In this document: one piece after another, positions 24,526 to 32,281 of the stretch
Layout of the letters: every line of letters begins with the position of its first letter
How positions within the stretch are numbered: the first letter of the stretch is position 1
NCBI RefSeq assembly: GCF_015689175.1
Contig: NZ_CP065047.1
Coordinates: 5,828,001-5,892,000 of the forward strand
Source: Mycobacterium kubicae
GTDB lineage: Bacteria; Actinomycetota; Actinomycetes; Mycobacteriales; Mycobacteriaceae
DNA: 64,000 nt
Direction: 5' to 3'
Notes under the pieces: model-generated
What the model was told of the DNA's origin: nothing
What the model saw: the letters and a program-made list of their open reading frames with translations, nothing else
Database searches by the model: none
Program-made: the position numbers and the translations under genes

Positions 24526-26082
24526 GTGTCATTCTTGGCCACCACACCGCAGCTGGTTACGGCCGCGGCCGAGAACCTGGCCGGTCTCGGCTCCAATCTG
24601 GGGCAGGCGACCGCGGCGGCAGCAAGAGGCACCACCGGTGTCGCCGCGGCGGCCGCCGACGAGGTCTCGCTGGCGATCGCTCAGGTATTCGGCAGCTTCG
24701 GCGAAGAATTTCAAGCGGTCAATGCGCAGGCGGCGGCGTTCCATAGCGAGTTCGTCAGGCTGTTGAACGGTTCGGCGGCGGCGTATGTGGCTACCGAGAT
24801 CGCCAACGCCCAACAAAACGTCATGAGTGCGGTGAACGCACCCGCTCAAACACTGCTGTCTGGCGTGGCGGCCTCGCCGGCCGCTGCTGCCGCCGACATC
24901 CTGATCCCAGGCGCGTACCAGCGGTTGATCGTCAACACGGTGACCAACCTGCAGGCACTCGGCAATGCCTGGGGCGCTGACCCGTTCCCGTTCCTGCGCC
25001 AGTTCCTGGCCAATCAGCTGGGCTACGGGCAGCAGATCGCCACGGGTTTCGCCAGTACTTTCCAGAACGCGCCGCTGCTGTTGGCTAACCTGCCGGCGAC
25101 CATCCAGGCGAACATCCAGACTCTGGCCAACTTCCCGGCAGCCTTCTACGCACAGCAATTCATCACCACACAAATCGGCTTTGCCCAGGCCTTCGCCAAC
25201 GCGGTCAGCGACGGGATCGCGACCCTGCTGCCCGGCCTGCCCGCGTTTGGTGCGGGCCTGCAGCAGGCCTTCGGGACGCTCCTGACGGGTAACTATTACG
25301 GCGCGGTCGTTGACGTGGCGCGGGCCTACGCCAACCTGCTGGTCACCGGGTTCGACCCGGGCAACGTGACGTTCGGCACGGCGGGTTTTGCCACGATCAC
25401 TGCCACAGTGAATCCCCGCTTGCTCGGCCCGCTGGGTGATCTGTTCACGATCATGAACCTCCCGGGACAAGAGGCTCAGTTCCTGACGAGCCTCATGCCG
25501 CCGTCCATCCCGCGCCAGATCGCGCAGAACTTCACCAACGTGCTGAATACCCTTACCAATCCCAGCATTTCGGCCACTCTGGCGCTACCGCTGACCAACC
25601 TGGCGGGCGGCAGCCTCAGCGCCTTCTTCGGATTACCCTTGGTCGCCGCCTACGCATCGGCGGGAGCGCCGTTCTCGGCGCTGGGAGCGCTGGCGCTCAG
25701 CGCGACCAATATTGAACAGGCCTTGGCGAGCGGCAACCTTCTCGGGGCGCTCGGCGCATTCATCGACGCCCCGGCGGCGACGTTGGACGGCTTCCTCAAC
25801 GCCCAAACGCTGGTCACCCAAAGCATCGTGTTGCCGAACAATCTTCCTATCGGCCCACCGTCGATATCGATTGACCTGCATCTGCCGTTTGACGGGCTCC
25901 TCGTCCCACCCCATCCGGTCACCGCGACGGTGCACGTGCCTAGTTTCCCTGTTCTTGGGATTCCAACGCTCGCTACCGACTTCGACGTACCCATCTTCGG
26001 CACGCCGTTCTCCGGATTGATCCCGCTGCTGGTCAACTACATCCCGCAACAGCTGGCCCACGCGATCACCCCGGCCGCGTAG
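24526..26082 (+). CDS. PE-family protein, PE_PGRS62 (Rv3812) orthologue without PGRS
   Basis: 518 aa from a GTG at 24526, chosen because PE proteins begin MSF and GGGAGA lies 5 nt before it; an ATG two codons upstream is possible. The PE helical domain covers about 1-95 and ends in the ESX secretion signal Y87-x3-E91 (YVATE). The rest is a long unique domain ending FDGLLVPPHPVTAT...NYIPQQLAHAITPAA, which I recognise as the PE_PGRS62 C-terminus. There are no GGAGG repeats, so the PGRS name is misleading. It is probably exported by a type VII system and surface exposed. Synteny with Rv3812 is broken only by the inserted polyamine gene. Confidence 0.9.
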   Translation: MSFLATTPQLVTAAAENLAGLGSNLGQATAAAARGTTGVAAAAADEVSLAIAQVFGSFGEEFQAVNAQAAAFHSEFVRLLNGSAAAYVATEIANAQQNVMSAVNAPAQTLLSGVAASPAAAAADILIPGAYQRLIVNTVTNLQALGNAWGADPFPFLRQFLANQLGYGQQIATGFASTFQNAPLLLANLPATIQANIQTLANFPAAFYAQQFITTQIGFAQAFANAVSDGIATLLPGLPAFGAGLQQAFGTLLTGNYYGAVVDVARAYANLLVTGFDPGNVTFGTAGFATITATVNPRLLGPLGDLFTIMNLPGQEAQFLTSLMPPSIPRQIAQNFTNVLNTLTNPSISATLALPLTNLAGGSLSAFFGLPLVAAYASAGAPFSALGALALSATNIEQALASGNLLGALGAFIDAPAATLDGFLNAQTLVTQSIVLPNNLPIGPPSISIDLHLPFDGLLVPPHPVTATVHVPSFPVLGIPTLATDFDVPIFGTPFSGLIPLLVNYIPQQLAHAITPAA

Positions 26083-26253
26083 CGGGGTAGGCGTCGCCGA
26101 GCAACGAATAGTTCTGCGGCGCTAGGGATCCTCCTCCGTGAGCACGTTCTCGGGGTGGCGCCTCTCTGTGTCAATGGTGTGGTGGTTCGGTTATATGGTG
26201 GTTGTTAGCTGGCCCGGTTGAGTGACTTAGTCCGAAGCGTCGGTGTTGGGGTT

Positions 26254-27351
26254 TTAGCCGGCCGCGCGGGACTTCTGAGCCGCCCCCATGTGTCCCGCCG
26301 GGTCAGCCCTGAATCTGGGAGCTTCGCGCTGTAATTGGCGGTAGACAACGTCAGATAGGCGCCGTTTGAGGCAGCGCATGGCTTCTTTGCGGCTTTTTCC
26401 TTCCGAACGTTTGCGCAGGTAGTAGGTCTTGCCTGGGGATGGGCGCCGGATCTGGGTCAACGCCATGACGTGCAGGCAGTAGTTGAGCTGGCGGTCGCCT
26501 GCCCGGGATAGCCGGTGGCGGACCACATCGCCGGAGGAGGCTTCGATGGGAGCGGTGCCGGTGTAGCTGGCGAAGGCGGCCGCCGAGCGGAAACGGGTAA
26601 TGTCTCCAACCCGCGCGAGGATTTTGCCTGCGGTGAGGGCTCCGATGCCTGCTAGTTGAGTCAGGTTGGTGCCGGTGGCGGTGACTGCGCCATCAATGTC
26701 ATTGGTGGCTTTGGTGATCCGGCGATCGAGCTGACGCACCTCGCTGATCAGATCGAGCGCCAGGTTACGCAACGCTTTCGAGGCGGGGTGGCGAGGTCGA
26801 GCAGCGCGCAGGAGTCCAGCAGCCTGGTCTGCGGTCAGGTTGCGCCCGGCGCCGGCGAGAACCAGCTTTGTCAGTACGACGTGGAGTCGGTTGATGGTCT
26901 GAGTGCGAACCTTGACCAGGTCATCGCGATGCTCGACGATCGCACGCAGTGCCGTGGTCTCCGCGGTGTTCTGGGCGCTGTTGAGCGCGTGCGATGTGAG
27001 CGCCGCGATACCCACTGATAGTGCGTCGGCATTGTCATTTTTGCGGCCGTGGCCGCTCGACAGCAGCCGGACCCGTGCAGCGAGCTTGGCTGGCACGTCA
27101 AGGACCTCGATGCCCTCTGCGTGCAGCCGCGTGGTCAGCGGCGCCCCGAGACCAGGGGCTCCTTCGATAGCCCAGTCTGCGTGGGGCCATCGACGAGCAA
27201 AACGCCGCAGCGTCCGGTAACCATCGCGGCTAACTGGGACGCGAATGGTGGCCAAAGGAACCAAAGCGGCATCGACAGCGGCAGCGGTCCATGACCCCTT
27301 GTGAGGATCAACGGCAATCACTACCCGGCGGAGGTGAGTATTTGTCGTCAC
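26254..27351 (-). CDS. IS110-family DEDD transposase/recombinase
   Basis: 365 aa, GTG start. The N-terminal RuvC-like DEDD domain has Asp15 (VDPHKGS), Glu63 (IEGAPGLG) and Asp106/Asp109 (KNDNADA). The C-terminal Tnp_20 domain has QLAGIGALTAGKILARVGD and the AAAFASYTGTAPIEASSG block with the catalytic Ser region. The frame is complete, so the enzyme may be active. In IS110 elements this recombinase works with a bridge RNA from the non-coding end; here that would be 27352-27535. Confidence 0.95.
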   Translation of the reverse strand: MTTNTHLRRVVIAVDPHKGSWTAAAVDAALVPLATIRVPVSRDGYRTLRRFARRWPHADWAIEGAPGLGAPLTTRLHAEGIEVLDVPAKLAARVRLLSSGHGRKNDNADALSVGIAALTSHALNSAQNTAETTALRAIVEHRDDLVKVRTQTINRLHVVLTKLVLAGAGRNLTADQAAGLLRAARPRHPASKALRNLALDLISEVRQLDRRITKATNDIDGAVTATGTNLTQLAGIGALTAGKILARVGDITRFRSAAAFASYTGTAPIEASSGDVVRHRLSRAGDRQLNYCLHVMALTQIRRPSPGKTYYLRKRSEGKSRKEAMRCLKRRLSDVVYRQLQREAPRFRADPAGHMGAAQKSRAAG

Positions 27352-27535
27352 CGAAAGAGCACCAACCCTTCTTCATGAACTCAATTTGGAAGCAAGGAGG
27401 GCACACCAACTTTCGGCTACGCAGGCCTCTCTTCAGCCACTCCTTGCCTGAGGCGGTGGTGACCGGCCGGCAAGCCACCCCGGAGTCAGCCAGCAGGCGA
27501 CAGTGGAAGGTCGAGCCTTGACCGGTCATCACCTA
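27352..27535 (-). ncRNA. Candidate IS110 bridge RNA region
   Basis: Upstream of the transposase start, on the side where IS110-subgroup elements encode bridge RNA. Several inverted repeats can be read directly: CCGAAAG (27351-27357) with CTTTCGG (27410-27416); GCAAGGAG (27392-27399) with CTCCTTGC (27440-27447); and 27455-27468 with 27520-27533 (12 of 14 positions pair). No protein-like frame is convincing. Together they suggest a folded RNA of about 180 nt. The first two pairs interleave, so not all can form at once. The guide loops have not been identified. Confidence 0.35.
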
Positions 27536-27561
27536 GGAATCATGGCTGCAGACCTGATTCC
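27536..27561 (-). terminator. Hairpin just after the REP13E12-like gene
   Basis: GGAATCA (27536-27542) pairs with TGATTCC (27555-27561) around a 12-base loop. On the minus strand it begins 9 nt after the stop codon of the HNH gene, so it could be its terminator. It also touches the proposed IS110 end, and a role in the element is an alternative. Confidence 0.4.
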
Positions 27562-27570
27562 CTGCACGCA

Positions 27571-28896
27571 TTAGACAAGTTGGTGGTAGGTGTTGGTGCG
27601 GGGTTGCCCGTGGTCCAGGTGTGGTGGGGGGATCCATTCGGTGTCGCCTTGGGTGTTGGTGCGGGTGGTGTAGCCCTGTTCGGCCAGGGGGTGGTGGCCG
27701 CCGCAGGCCAGGGTGAGTTGGTTGATGTCGGTGGTGCGGGATTGCGCGTAGGGGATGACGTGGTGGACTTCGCAGTAGTAGCCGGTGACGTCGCAGCCGG
27801 GGGCGGTGCAGCCGCGGTCTTTGGCGTACAGCACGATGCGTTGGGCGGGGGAGGCTAGGCGTTTGGTGTGATACAGCGCTAGGGCGTTGCCGTGGTCGAA
27901 GATGGCCAGGTAGTGGTGGGCGTGGCGGGACAGCCGGATCACCTCGGACATGGGCAGCAGGGTGCCCCCGCCGGTCAAGCCTGTGCCGGCCGCTGCCTCT
28001 AACTCCCGCAGGGTGGTGGTGACCACAATGGACGCCGGTAGGCCGTTGTGCTGGCCCAGCTCACCGCTGCACAGCAGCGCCCGACACGCCGCCAGCATCC
28101 CGTCGTGGTTACGTTGAGCGGCCGAGCGCACGTCGTGCCGGATCGCGTCTTCCGACGGCGCCCCCGCCACACACGGGGTCTGGTCGTCGGGGTTGCACAT
28201 GCCCGGTGCGGCCAGCTTCGCCAGTACCGCTTCTAGGGTGGCGCGGGCTTCGGGAGTCAGATAGCCGCTCAGCCGCGACATGCCATCGACGTCTTGCTTA
28301 CCCAGCGTGACTCCGCGGCGGCGCGCGCGGTCGTCGTCGGTGTAGTCCCCGTCCGGGTGCAGGCAGTCCATCAGGCGTTCGGCGAGTTTGGCCAACTGGT
28401 CTGGCCGGTACTGACCGGCCAACCGCGCCAGATGTTCTTCGGCCTTCTCCTGCGTCTCCACATCCACATGGGCCGGCAGGTGCTTGACGAAATCCCGGAT
28501 GACCCGCACGTGACCGTCACCGATTCGGCCGTCACGTTGGGCTTCGGCGGTGGCGCTGAGATAAGGCGCCAGGGTTTGTCCGGTCAGGGTGTGGCGCTCG
28601 CCAAGGTCAGCGGCCTCGGCCAGGCGCCGGTTGGCCCCGGCTCGGGTCAGGTGCAGTCTGTTGGCCAACACCGAGGGCAGTCTGCCGCCCAGCTGGGCTG
28701 GATCGGCTTGTTCGGCAAGCAGATTGAGCACCGCGTGCTGCGCTGCGGGCAGCCGGCGCGCGACCCGCTCCAAGCGCAGCACCACCCGCATCAACTCCGG
28801 AACCGTCAACTCCGCACACGACAGGCTTAGCAGGTCGTCGGTGACAGCATCGAGCCGGTCAAGCACCCCGACAACACTCTCCCGATCCGAACGCAT
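27571..28896 (-). CDS. REP13E12-like protein: DUF222 with C-terminal HNH nuclease motif
   Basis: 441 aa from the ATG at 28896 ([15 protein letters not shown]). The N-terminal and middle part is DUF222, the actinobacterial 13E12 repeat family. The C-terminus carries an HNH/McrA-type motif: [20 protein letters not shown], then [11 protein letters not shown]. The role is unknown; the copies are multi-gene, mobile-looking and often found in or beside prophage or IS. The start was chosen because a promoter -10 hexamer (TATCAT, 28903-28908) lies 6 nt before the ATG, suggesting a leaderless mRNA, and a LexA box spans the start codon. An upstream ATG at 28962 would lie above that promoter. The frame is intact. 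Confidence 0.88.
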   Translation of the reverse strand: MRSDRESVVGVLDRLDAVTDDLLSLSCAELTVPELMRVVLRLERVARRLPAAQHAVLNLLAEQADPAQLGGRLPSVLANRLHLTRAGANRRLAEAADLGERHTLTGQTLAPYLSATAEAQRDGRIGDGHVRVIRDFVKHLPAHVDVETQEKAEEHLARLAGQYRPDQLAKLAERLMDCLHPDGDYTDDDRARRRGVTLGKQDVDGMSRLSGYLTPEARATLEAVLAKLAAPGMCNPDDQTPCVAGAPSEDAIRHDVRSAAQRNHDGMLAACRALLCSGELGQHNGLPASIVVTTTLRELEAAAGTGLTGGGTLLPMSEVIRLSRHAHHYLAIFDHGNALALYHTKRLASPAQRIVLYAKDRGCTAPGCDVTGYYCEVHHVIPYAQSRTTDINQLTLACGGHHPLAEQGYTTRTNTQGDTEWIPPPHLDHGQPRTNTYHQLV

Positions 28897-28902
28897 GTTC
28901 GA
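28887..28902 (-). promoter_or_regulatory. LexA/SOS box over the start codon of the REP13E12-like gene
   Basis: On the minus strand it reads TCGAAC-ATGC-GTTCGG, matching the mycobacterial SOS consensus TCGAAC-N4-GTTCGA at 11 of 12 defined positions. The ATG of the gene is in the spacer. Several 13E12-family genes of M. tuberculosis are known to be DNA-damage induced. LexA bound here would cover the transcription start. Confidence 0.75.
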
Positions 28903-28908
28903 ATGATA
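28903..28908 (-). promoter_or_regulatory. -10 element, leaderless promoter of the REP13E12-like gene
   Basis: TATCAT fits the actinobacterial TANNNT -10 hexamer and ends 6 nt before the A of the ATG. That spacing is typical of leaderless mycobacterial transcripts. There is no Shine-Dalgarno, which agrees. Confidence 0.6.
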
Positions 28909-28936
28909 CGTCGCCCCACCGACAACGCCCGCGCCC

Positions 28937-29392
28937 CTACAGAATCGCGACAGCCACCACAATCCCGAGCGCGAACTGCGCCGCGGCCACCATCAACGAC
29001 TCATAGTTGTACTCGTCGGAATCGAACAACTGGTGCATGTCGAGTCCGATAGCTACCGTCGCAATGCGCATCATCACCACTTGCGCGGCGATACCGACCA
29101 GTCCGAAGACCGCCGATGCCAGCAGGCCCTCCCCCAGCTTCCCCGACGACGAGTAGATCGCCAGCACCACGATCAGCGCCATGCTGACCATGCCCGCGGC
29201 GGCCACGATGATGGCGTTGGGCTTACCGGCGTTCACCATTTTGCGCAGCGGTCCCGGCGTGGTCAGGTCAATGGCGTAAAACCCGACCATCATCAGCACC
29301 AATCCCAGGATCGCGTACAGGACAACCGCGCCCACCCCGCGACCCAGCCAGCCCCAGTAGTCCGAATGCAGCGCCACAATGGTTGTCGTCAT
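28937..29392 (-). CDS. DUF350 (UPF0719, YjfL-like) membrane protein
   Basis: 151 aa with four hydrophobic segments (about 17-42, 57-80, 87-108 and 133-151). The DUF350 features [10 protein letters not shown] and [12 protein letters not shown] are visible; the biochemical role of the family is unknown. GGAG lies 8 nt before the ATG. It is the last gene of a three-gene minus-strand unit and begins 22 bp after the ATP-grasp stop. DUF350 proteins recur beside GspS-like ligases (E. coli yjfL near yjfC) and spermidine synthase genes (M. tuberculosis Rv2600 near speE), which points to a membrane part of a polyamine-linked system. The function is inferred from context only. Confidence 0.85.
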   Translation of the reverse strand: MTTTIVALHSDYWGWLGRGVGAVVLYAILGLVLMMVGFYAIDLTTPGPLRKMVNAGKPNAIIVAAAGMVSMALIVVLAIYSSSGKLGEGLLASAVFGLVGIAAQVVMMRIATVAIGLDMHQLFDSDEYNYESLMVAAAQFALGIVVAVAIL

Positions 29393-29414
29393 CGATGAAC
29401 TCCGTTCAGTCGCT

Positions 29415-30581
29415 TCATTTCAGAGGGATTCGGTGTGGAACAAAGGCTGCGCCGTCATCGGTGATCAGTCCGGCCGTCTCACGAATACCTAAGCCGGCGG
29501 ACGAATCTCCGACGATCCACGCGCCCAAGGCGGGGCGCATGTCGTCGAATTCCGGCAACGGGTCCAGCAATTGGTAGACAAAGCCCTCTTCGCCGTAGAC
29601 CCCGCCCGTTGCGGTCTCCATCCCGGCGCCGACGACGGTGACGTTCGCGCCTTCCCGGCCCAATTTGGGCTTACGCACATACTCAGTGAGCTCGTGCGGG
29701 TCATCGATGTACGCGGGCAACAGGTTTGGATGCCCGGGATACATCTCCCACAACACGGCCAGGATCGCCTTGTTGGAAAGCAGTGTCTTCCACAGCGGTT
29801 CGATCCACATCGTCTGCGGCAGGCTGGACACCACATGCTTACCGAACCGGTCATCGAGCACCCATTCCCACGGGTGCAGCTTGAAGATGGCGTGCATCTC
29901 GGACTCTTCCAGATCGACGAACCGTTCCAGGGCGGAATCCCACCCGACGTCCTCGATCACCAATCCGACGGTCTCGAAACCGGCTTCGGCTGCGGTCTCT
30001 TGCATGTAGGTCGTCGTGATCTGGTCTTCGCCCGTCGCTTCGATGCCTGACCAGGTGAAGTGAAGTTTGTTGCTGGGCAACATATCCCGCACCTTCGACC
30101 AACGGTCCACCAGCTGTTCGTGCAGCGAGTTCCATTGGTCGTCTTCAGGGAATTTGTCCTTGAGCCAATACCACTGCAGGATCGCCGCCTCGAGCAAGGT
30201 GGTGGGCGTATCGGCGTTGTACTCCAGCAGCACCGCCGGCCGCCGCCCGTCATAGCGTAAGTCGAAGCGGCCGTACACATGTGGATCGGAGCGGCGCCAG
30301 GATTCGGCGACGTGCGGCCAAGTCCATTCCGGCAGACCGAAATCCGCGTAGCGCTCCATCAGAACCACTTGCTCAACGGCGTTCAGGCACATCGAATGCA
30401 GCAGCTCGACATCGGCTTCCAAAGCCAGGATCTCGTCCATCGCGAACTCGTAATAGACCGACTCGTCCCAATACGGTCGAGCCCCGCCGCGCGCATCGCG
30501 AGCCGGTGTCCCGTAGACCAGTCCTTGCGATTCGACAATGGACCGCCAATTCGGTCGCGGCTCAGATCTGCCGCGCTTCAC
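29415..30581 (-). CDS. ATP-grasp ligase of the glutathionylspermidine synthase C-terminal family (YgiC/YjfC-like)
   Basis: 388 aa, GTG start overlapping the upstream stop by 4 bp (GTGA). The family uses ATP to form an amide between a carboxylate and an amine. Motifs follow E. coli Gsp synthetase: GRFDLRYD (Arg105, Asp107) and LLEYNAD (Glu120, Asn122) supply Mg-ATP ligands, WKTLLSNKAILAVLWEM lies in the middle, and VRKPKLGREGANV carries the nucleotide-binding Lys. The N-terminal amidase of bifunctional Gsp synthetase is absent, as in YgiC/YjfC. The substrate of these short homologues is not established. Its fixed neighbours (a Ser/Gly-tailed membrane protein and DUF350), and a polyamine synthesis fusion 5 kb away, suggest protein-tail or polyamine conjugation. 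That is inference. Confidence 0.88.
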   Translation of the reverse strand: MKRGRSEPRPNWRSIVESQGLVYGTPARDARGGARPYWDESVYYEFAMDEILALEADVELLHSMCLNAVEQVVLMERYADFGLPEWTWPHVAESWRRSDPHVYGRFDLRYDGRRPAVLLEYNADTPTTLLEAAILQWYWLKDKFPEDDQWNSLHEQLVDRWSKVRDMLPSNKLHFTWSGIEATGEDQITTTYMQETAAEAGFETVGLVIEDVGWDSALERFVDLEESEMHAIFKLHPWEWVLDDRFGKHVVSSLPQTMWIEPLWKTLLSNKAILAVLWEMYPGHPNLLPAYIDDPHELTEYVRKPKLGREGANVTVVGAGMETATGGVYGEEGFVYQLLDPLPEFDDMRPALGAWIVGDSSAGLGIRETAGLITDDGAAFVPHRIPLK

Positions 30582-31282
30582 GACCCGCTGCTCCCGCCGC
30601 TGCCCTTGCCGCCGCTACCGCCCAGGCCGCCGCGCGAGATCGTGCTACCCGACTTCGTGGTGATGCTTCCGCTTTTGGGAGCGACGGTGGTGCCGCCGAT
30701 CGGGCGGGAACCGATCGAGCCGGAGCTGCCGTAGTAGTAGCGGTACTGGTGCCCGCCGAAGAAGAAGAACCCGTTGAGCCCGGGGGTGTGGCCGGTGCAG
30801 TAGCTGTCCGGGACGATGACCGGCTGGCCATTGGGATCGTCGCGCACACACTGGGCGACGGTGTTGTGCGGGGTCAGCAACCAATAGCCAAGCCCCGCGA
30901 CGACACCCACCACCCCGACGGCCGCCGCCGCACCCATCAGGACCCGCTTTTGATGGCGCCGCTTCTCCTCGGCGGCGAGCCGGGCTTCCTCGAGCTCCCG
31001 TTGCTTGTCTTCGTACTTCTGGCGCGCCCGCAGCTCGGCCGGCGTTGGCGGTTTGGGCCGCGTCGACGCGGCGTCCTGATACTTGACGCTGCCCGACATC
31101 CGACGCTTGGTGGGGTTGTCCGGCGTGGCTTTCTCCGGTTCGGACGGCTCTGGTTTGGACGGCTCCGGTTTGCCCGATTTGGCTTCGTCCTCGGGAGGCA
31201 CCGACGGCGTGCCTTCGGGCCGCTCCTTTGCCGAGTCGTCCTCCGGCGGGCCGCTCTCCGGCGGATTGTCCTCGGACCCCAC
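30578..31282 (-). CDS. Membrane protein with Ser/Gly-rich RGGLG tail, YgiB/YjfM (DUF1190)-like partner of the ATP-grasp ligase
   Basis: 234 aa, GTG start. The N-terminal 60 residues are acidic and Pro-rich. A charged coiled segment follows (about 80-112, ELRARQKYEDKQRELEEARL), then one membrane helix (about 113-136). The C-terminal domain has two Cys (AQCVRDD, DSYCTGH), an aromatic patch (FFFFGG, YRYYYG) and a Ser/Thr/Gly tail with SRGGLGGSGGKG. E. coli YgiB, encoded beside the same ATP-grasp type, also ends in a low-complexity tail with TRGGFG. I therefore see it as the equivalent partner and possible substrate, although overall similarity is weak. It is first in the operon and overlaps the ligase gene by 4 bp. 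Confidence 0.7.
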   Translation of the reverse strand: MGSEDNPPESGPPEDDSAKERPEGTPSVPPEDEAKSGKPEPSKPEPSEPEKATPDNPTKRRMSGSVKYQDAASTRPKPPTPAELRARQKYEDKQRELEEARLAAEEKRRHQKRVLMGAAAAVGVVGVVAGLGYWLLTPHNTVAQCVRDDPNGQPVIVPDSYCTGHTPGLNGFFFFGGHQYRYYYGSSGSIGSRPIGGTTVAPKSGSITTKSGSTISRGGLGGSGGKGSGGSSGS

Positions 31283-31401
31283 TACTCGTCCTCCGGTCCG
31301 GTCAGGTCACCGCGCGCGGCGACACCAGCTATACGACGGCGACTATCCATGGGCCGAAACGCGCGCACGCGGGCAGTCTCCCACATCGTCGCCAAAAGAC
31401 G

Positions 31402-32250
31402 TTAGGACCACCAGCGTTCCAGCACGCGGGCCACACCGTCGTCGGTGTTGGGGGCGGTCACCTCGTTGGCTGCCGCCACCGCCTCCGGATGCGCGTTGCC
31501 CATCGCCACGCCTAAACCGGCGTGCGTGAGCATCGGCACATCGTTGGGCATATCGCCGAAGGCGATCACGCCGGCATCGGTGATCCCGAGCGGTTCGGCC
31601 AGTTGCCGCACGCCGGTGGCCTTGCTGATGCCCCGCGGGACTATCTCCACCAGACCGTTGTTGGTCGAGTAGGTGATGTCGCCTTCACCGTTGAGGTGTT
31701 TGGCCAGTTCGGCCGCCATGTCTCCACTGGCGGCCCCGGACTGGCGGATCAGCAGCTTGATCGCCGGCGTGCTCAACAGGTCCTCGATGGAGACCTCGGT
31801 GTTGTCCGGGTTGAGCCAGGCGTGCTCGTATCCCGGTGAGCTGACGAACTGCGGAGTCGCCGCGTCGTGCGCACGCTCGCCGATTCGCTCCACCGCCAGG
31901 CCGGCACCAGGAAGAACCCGCGCCGTCAACTCCGCCAGTGCCGCCAGCGTCTCCACCGACAGCATCCGCGCGGACACCACCCGGTCCTGCGCGGGATCGT
32001 AGATAACCGCGCCGTTGGCACACACGGCCATCGGCGCGAACCCGAGGGCGTCGACAACCGGGCGGATCCAGCGCGGCGGGCGCCCGGTAGCCAGGATGAA
32101 CTGGGTACCGTCGGCGACCGCAGCCCGCACCGCAGCACGGGTGCGCGGTGTCACCTTCTCGGCTTCATCCAGCAGCGTGCCGTCGACGTCGGTGGCAATG
32201 AGCGCCGGCCGGCGAGACGACGAGGCCGGCGTCGGGATCGGATCGGTCAA
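31402..32250 (-). CDS. Cof-type HAD-superfamily phosphatase (Rv3813c type)
   Basis: 282 aa; the most upstream start is TTG, which is uncertain. Motif I is DVDGTLLD (nucleophile Asp), motif II lies in LATGRPPRWI, motif III is the Lys in STNNGLVEIVPRGISKATG, and motif IV is FGDMPNDVPML. The C2-type cap is typical of Cof/YwpJ sugar-phosphate or nucleotide phosphatases; the substrate is unknown. It follows the acyltransferase genes with a 31-bp gap on the same strand, the order seen in M. tuberculosis. Confidence 0.9.
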   Translation of the reverse strand: MTDPIPTPASSSRRPALIATDVDGTLLDEAEKVTPRTRAAVRAAVADGTQFILATGRPPRWIRPVVDALGFAPMAVCANGAVIYDPAQDRVVSARMLSVETLAALAELTARVLPGAGLAVERIGERAHDAATPQFVSSPGYEHAWLNPDNTEVSIEDLLSTPAIKLLIRQSGAASGDMAAELAKHLNGEGDITYSTNNGLVEIVPRGISKATGVRQLAEPLGITDAGVIAFGDMPNDVPMLTHAGLGVAMGNAHPEAVAAANEVTAPNTDDGVARVLERWWS

Positions 32251-32281
32251 GACGATGCGCTTCGGCAGTTACAGAAAGTCG

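Larger units (their letters stand above)
26122..27541 (-). mobile_element. IS110-family insertion sequence (ends tentative)
   Basis: The element holds one transposase gene (26254-27351, minus). IS110 elements have no long terminal inverted repeats and insert at a short core. CTAGG[GA]ATC occurs at 26122-26130 and again at 27533-27541 in the same orientation, one copy beyond each side of the gene, so the element may lie between them (about 1.41 kb). The segment upstream of the gene (27352-27535) is rich in inverted repeats, as expected of the end that encodes the guide RNA. The ends are inference; a genome lacking the insertion would fix them. Confidence 0.5.

Noticed and set aside
24526..26082. 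PE_PGRS protein
   Set aside because: The orthologue carries that name, but no GGA/GGN repeats exist here; the C-terminal part is a unique domain.
26254..31282. Prophage
   Set aside because: There is an IS110 transposase and an HNH-motif protein, but no integrase, att site by a tRNA, or structural phage genes.
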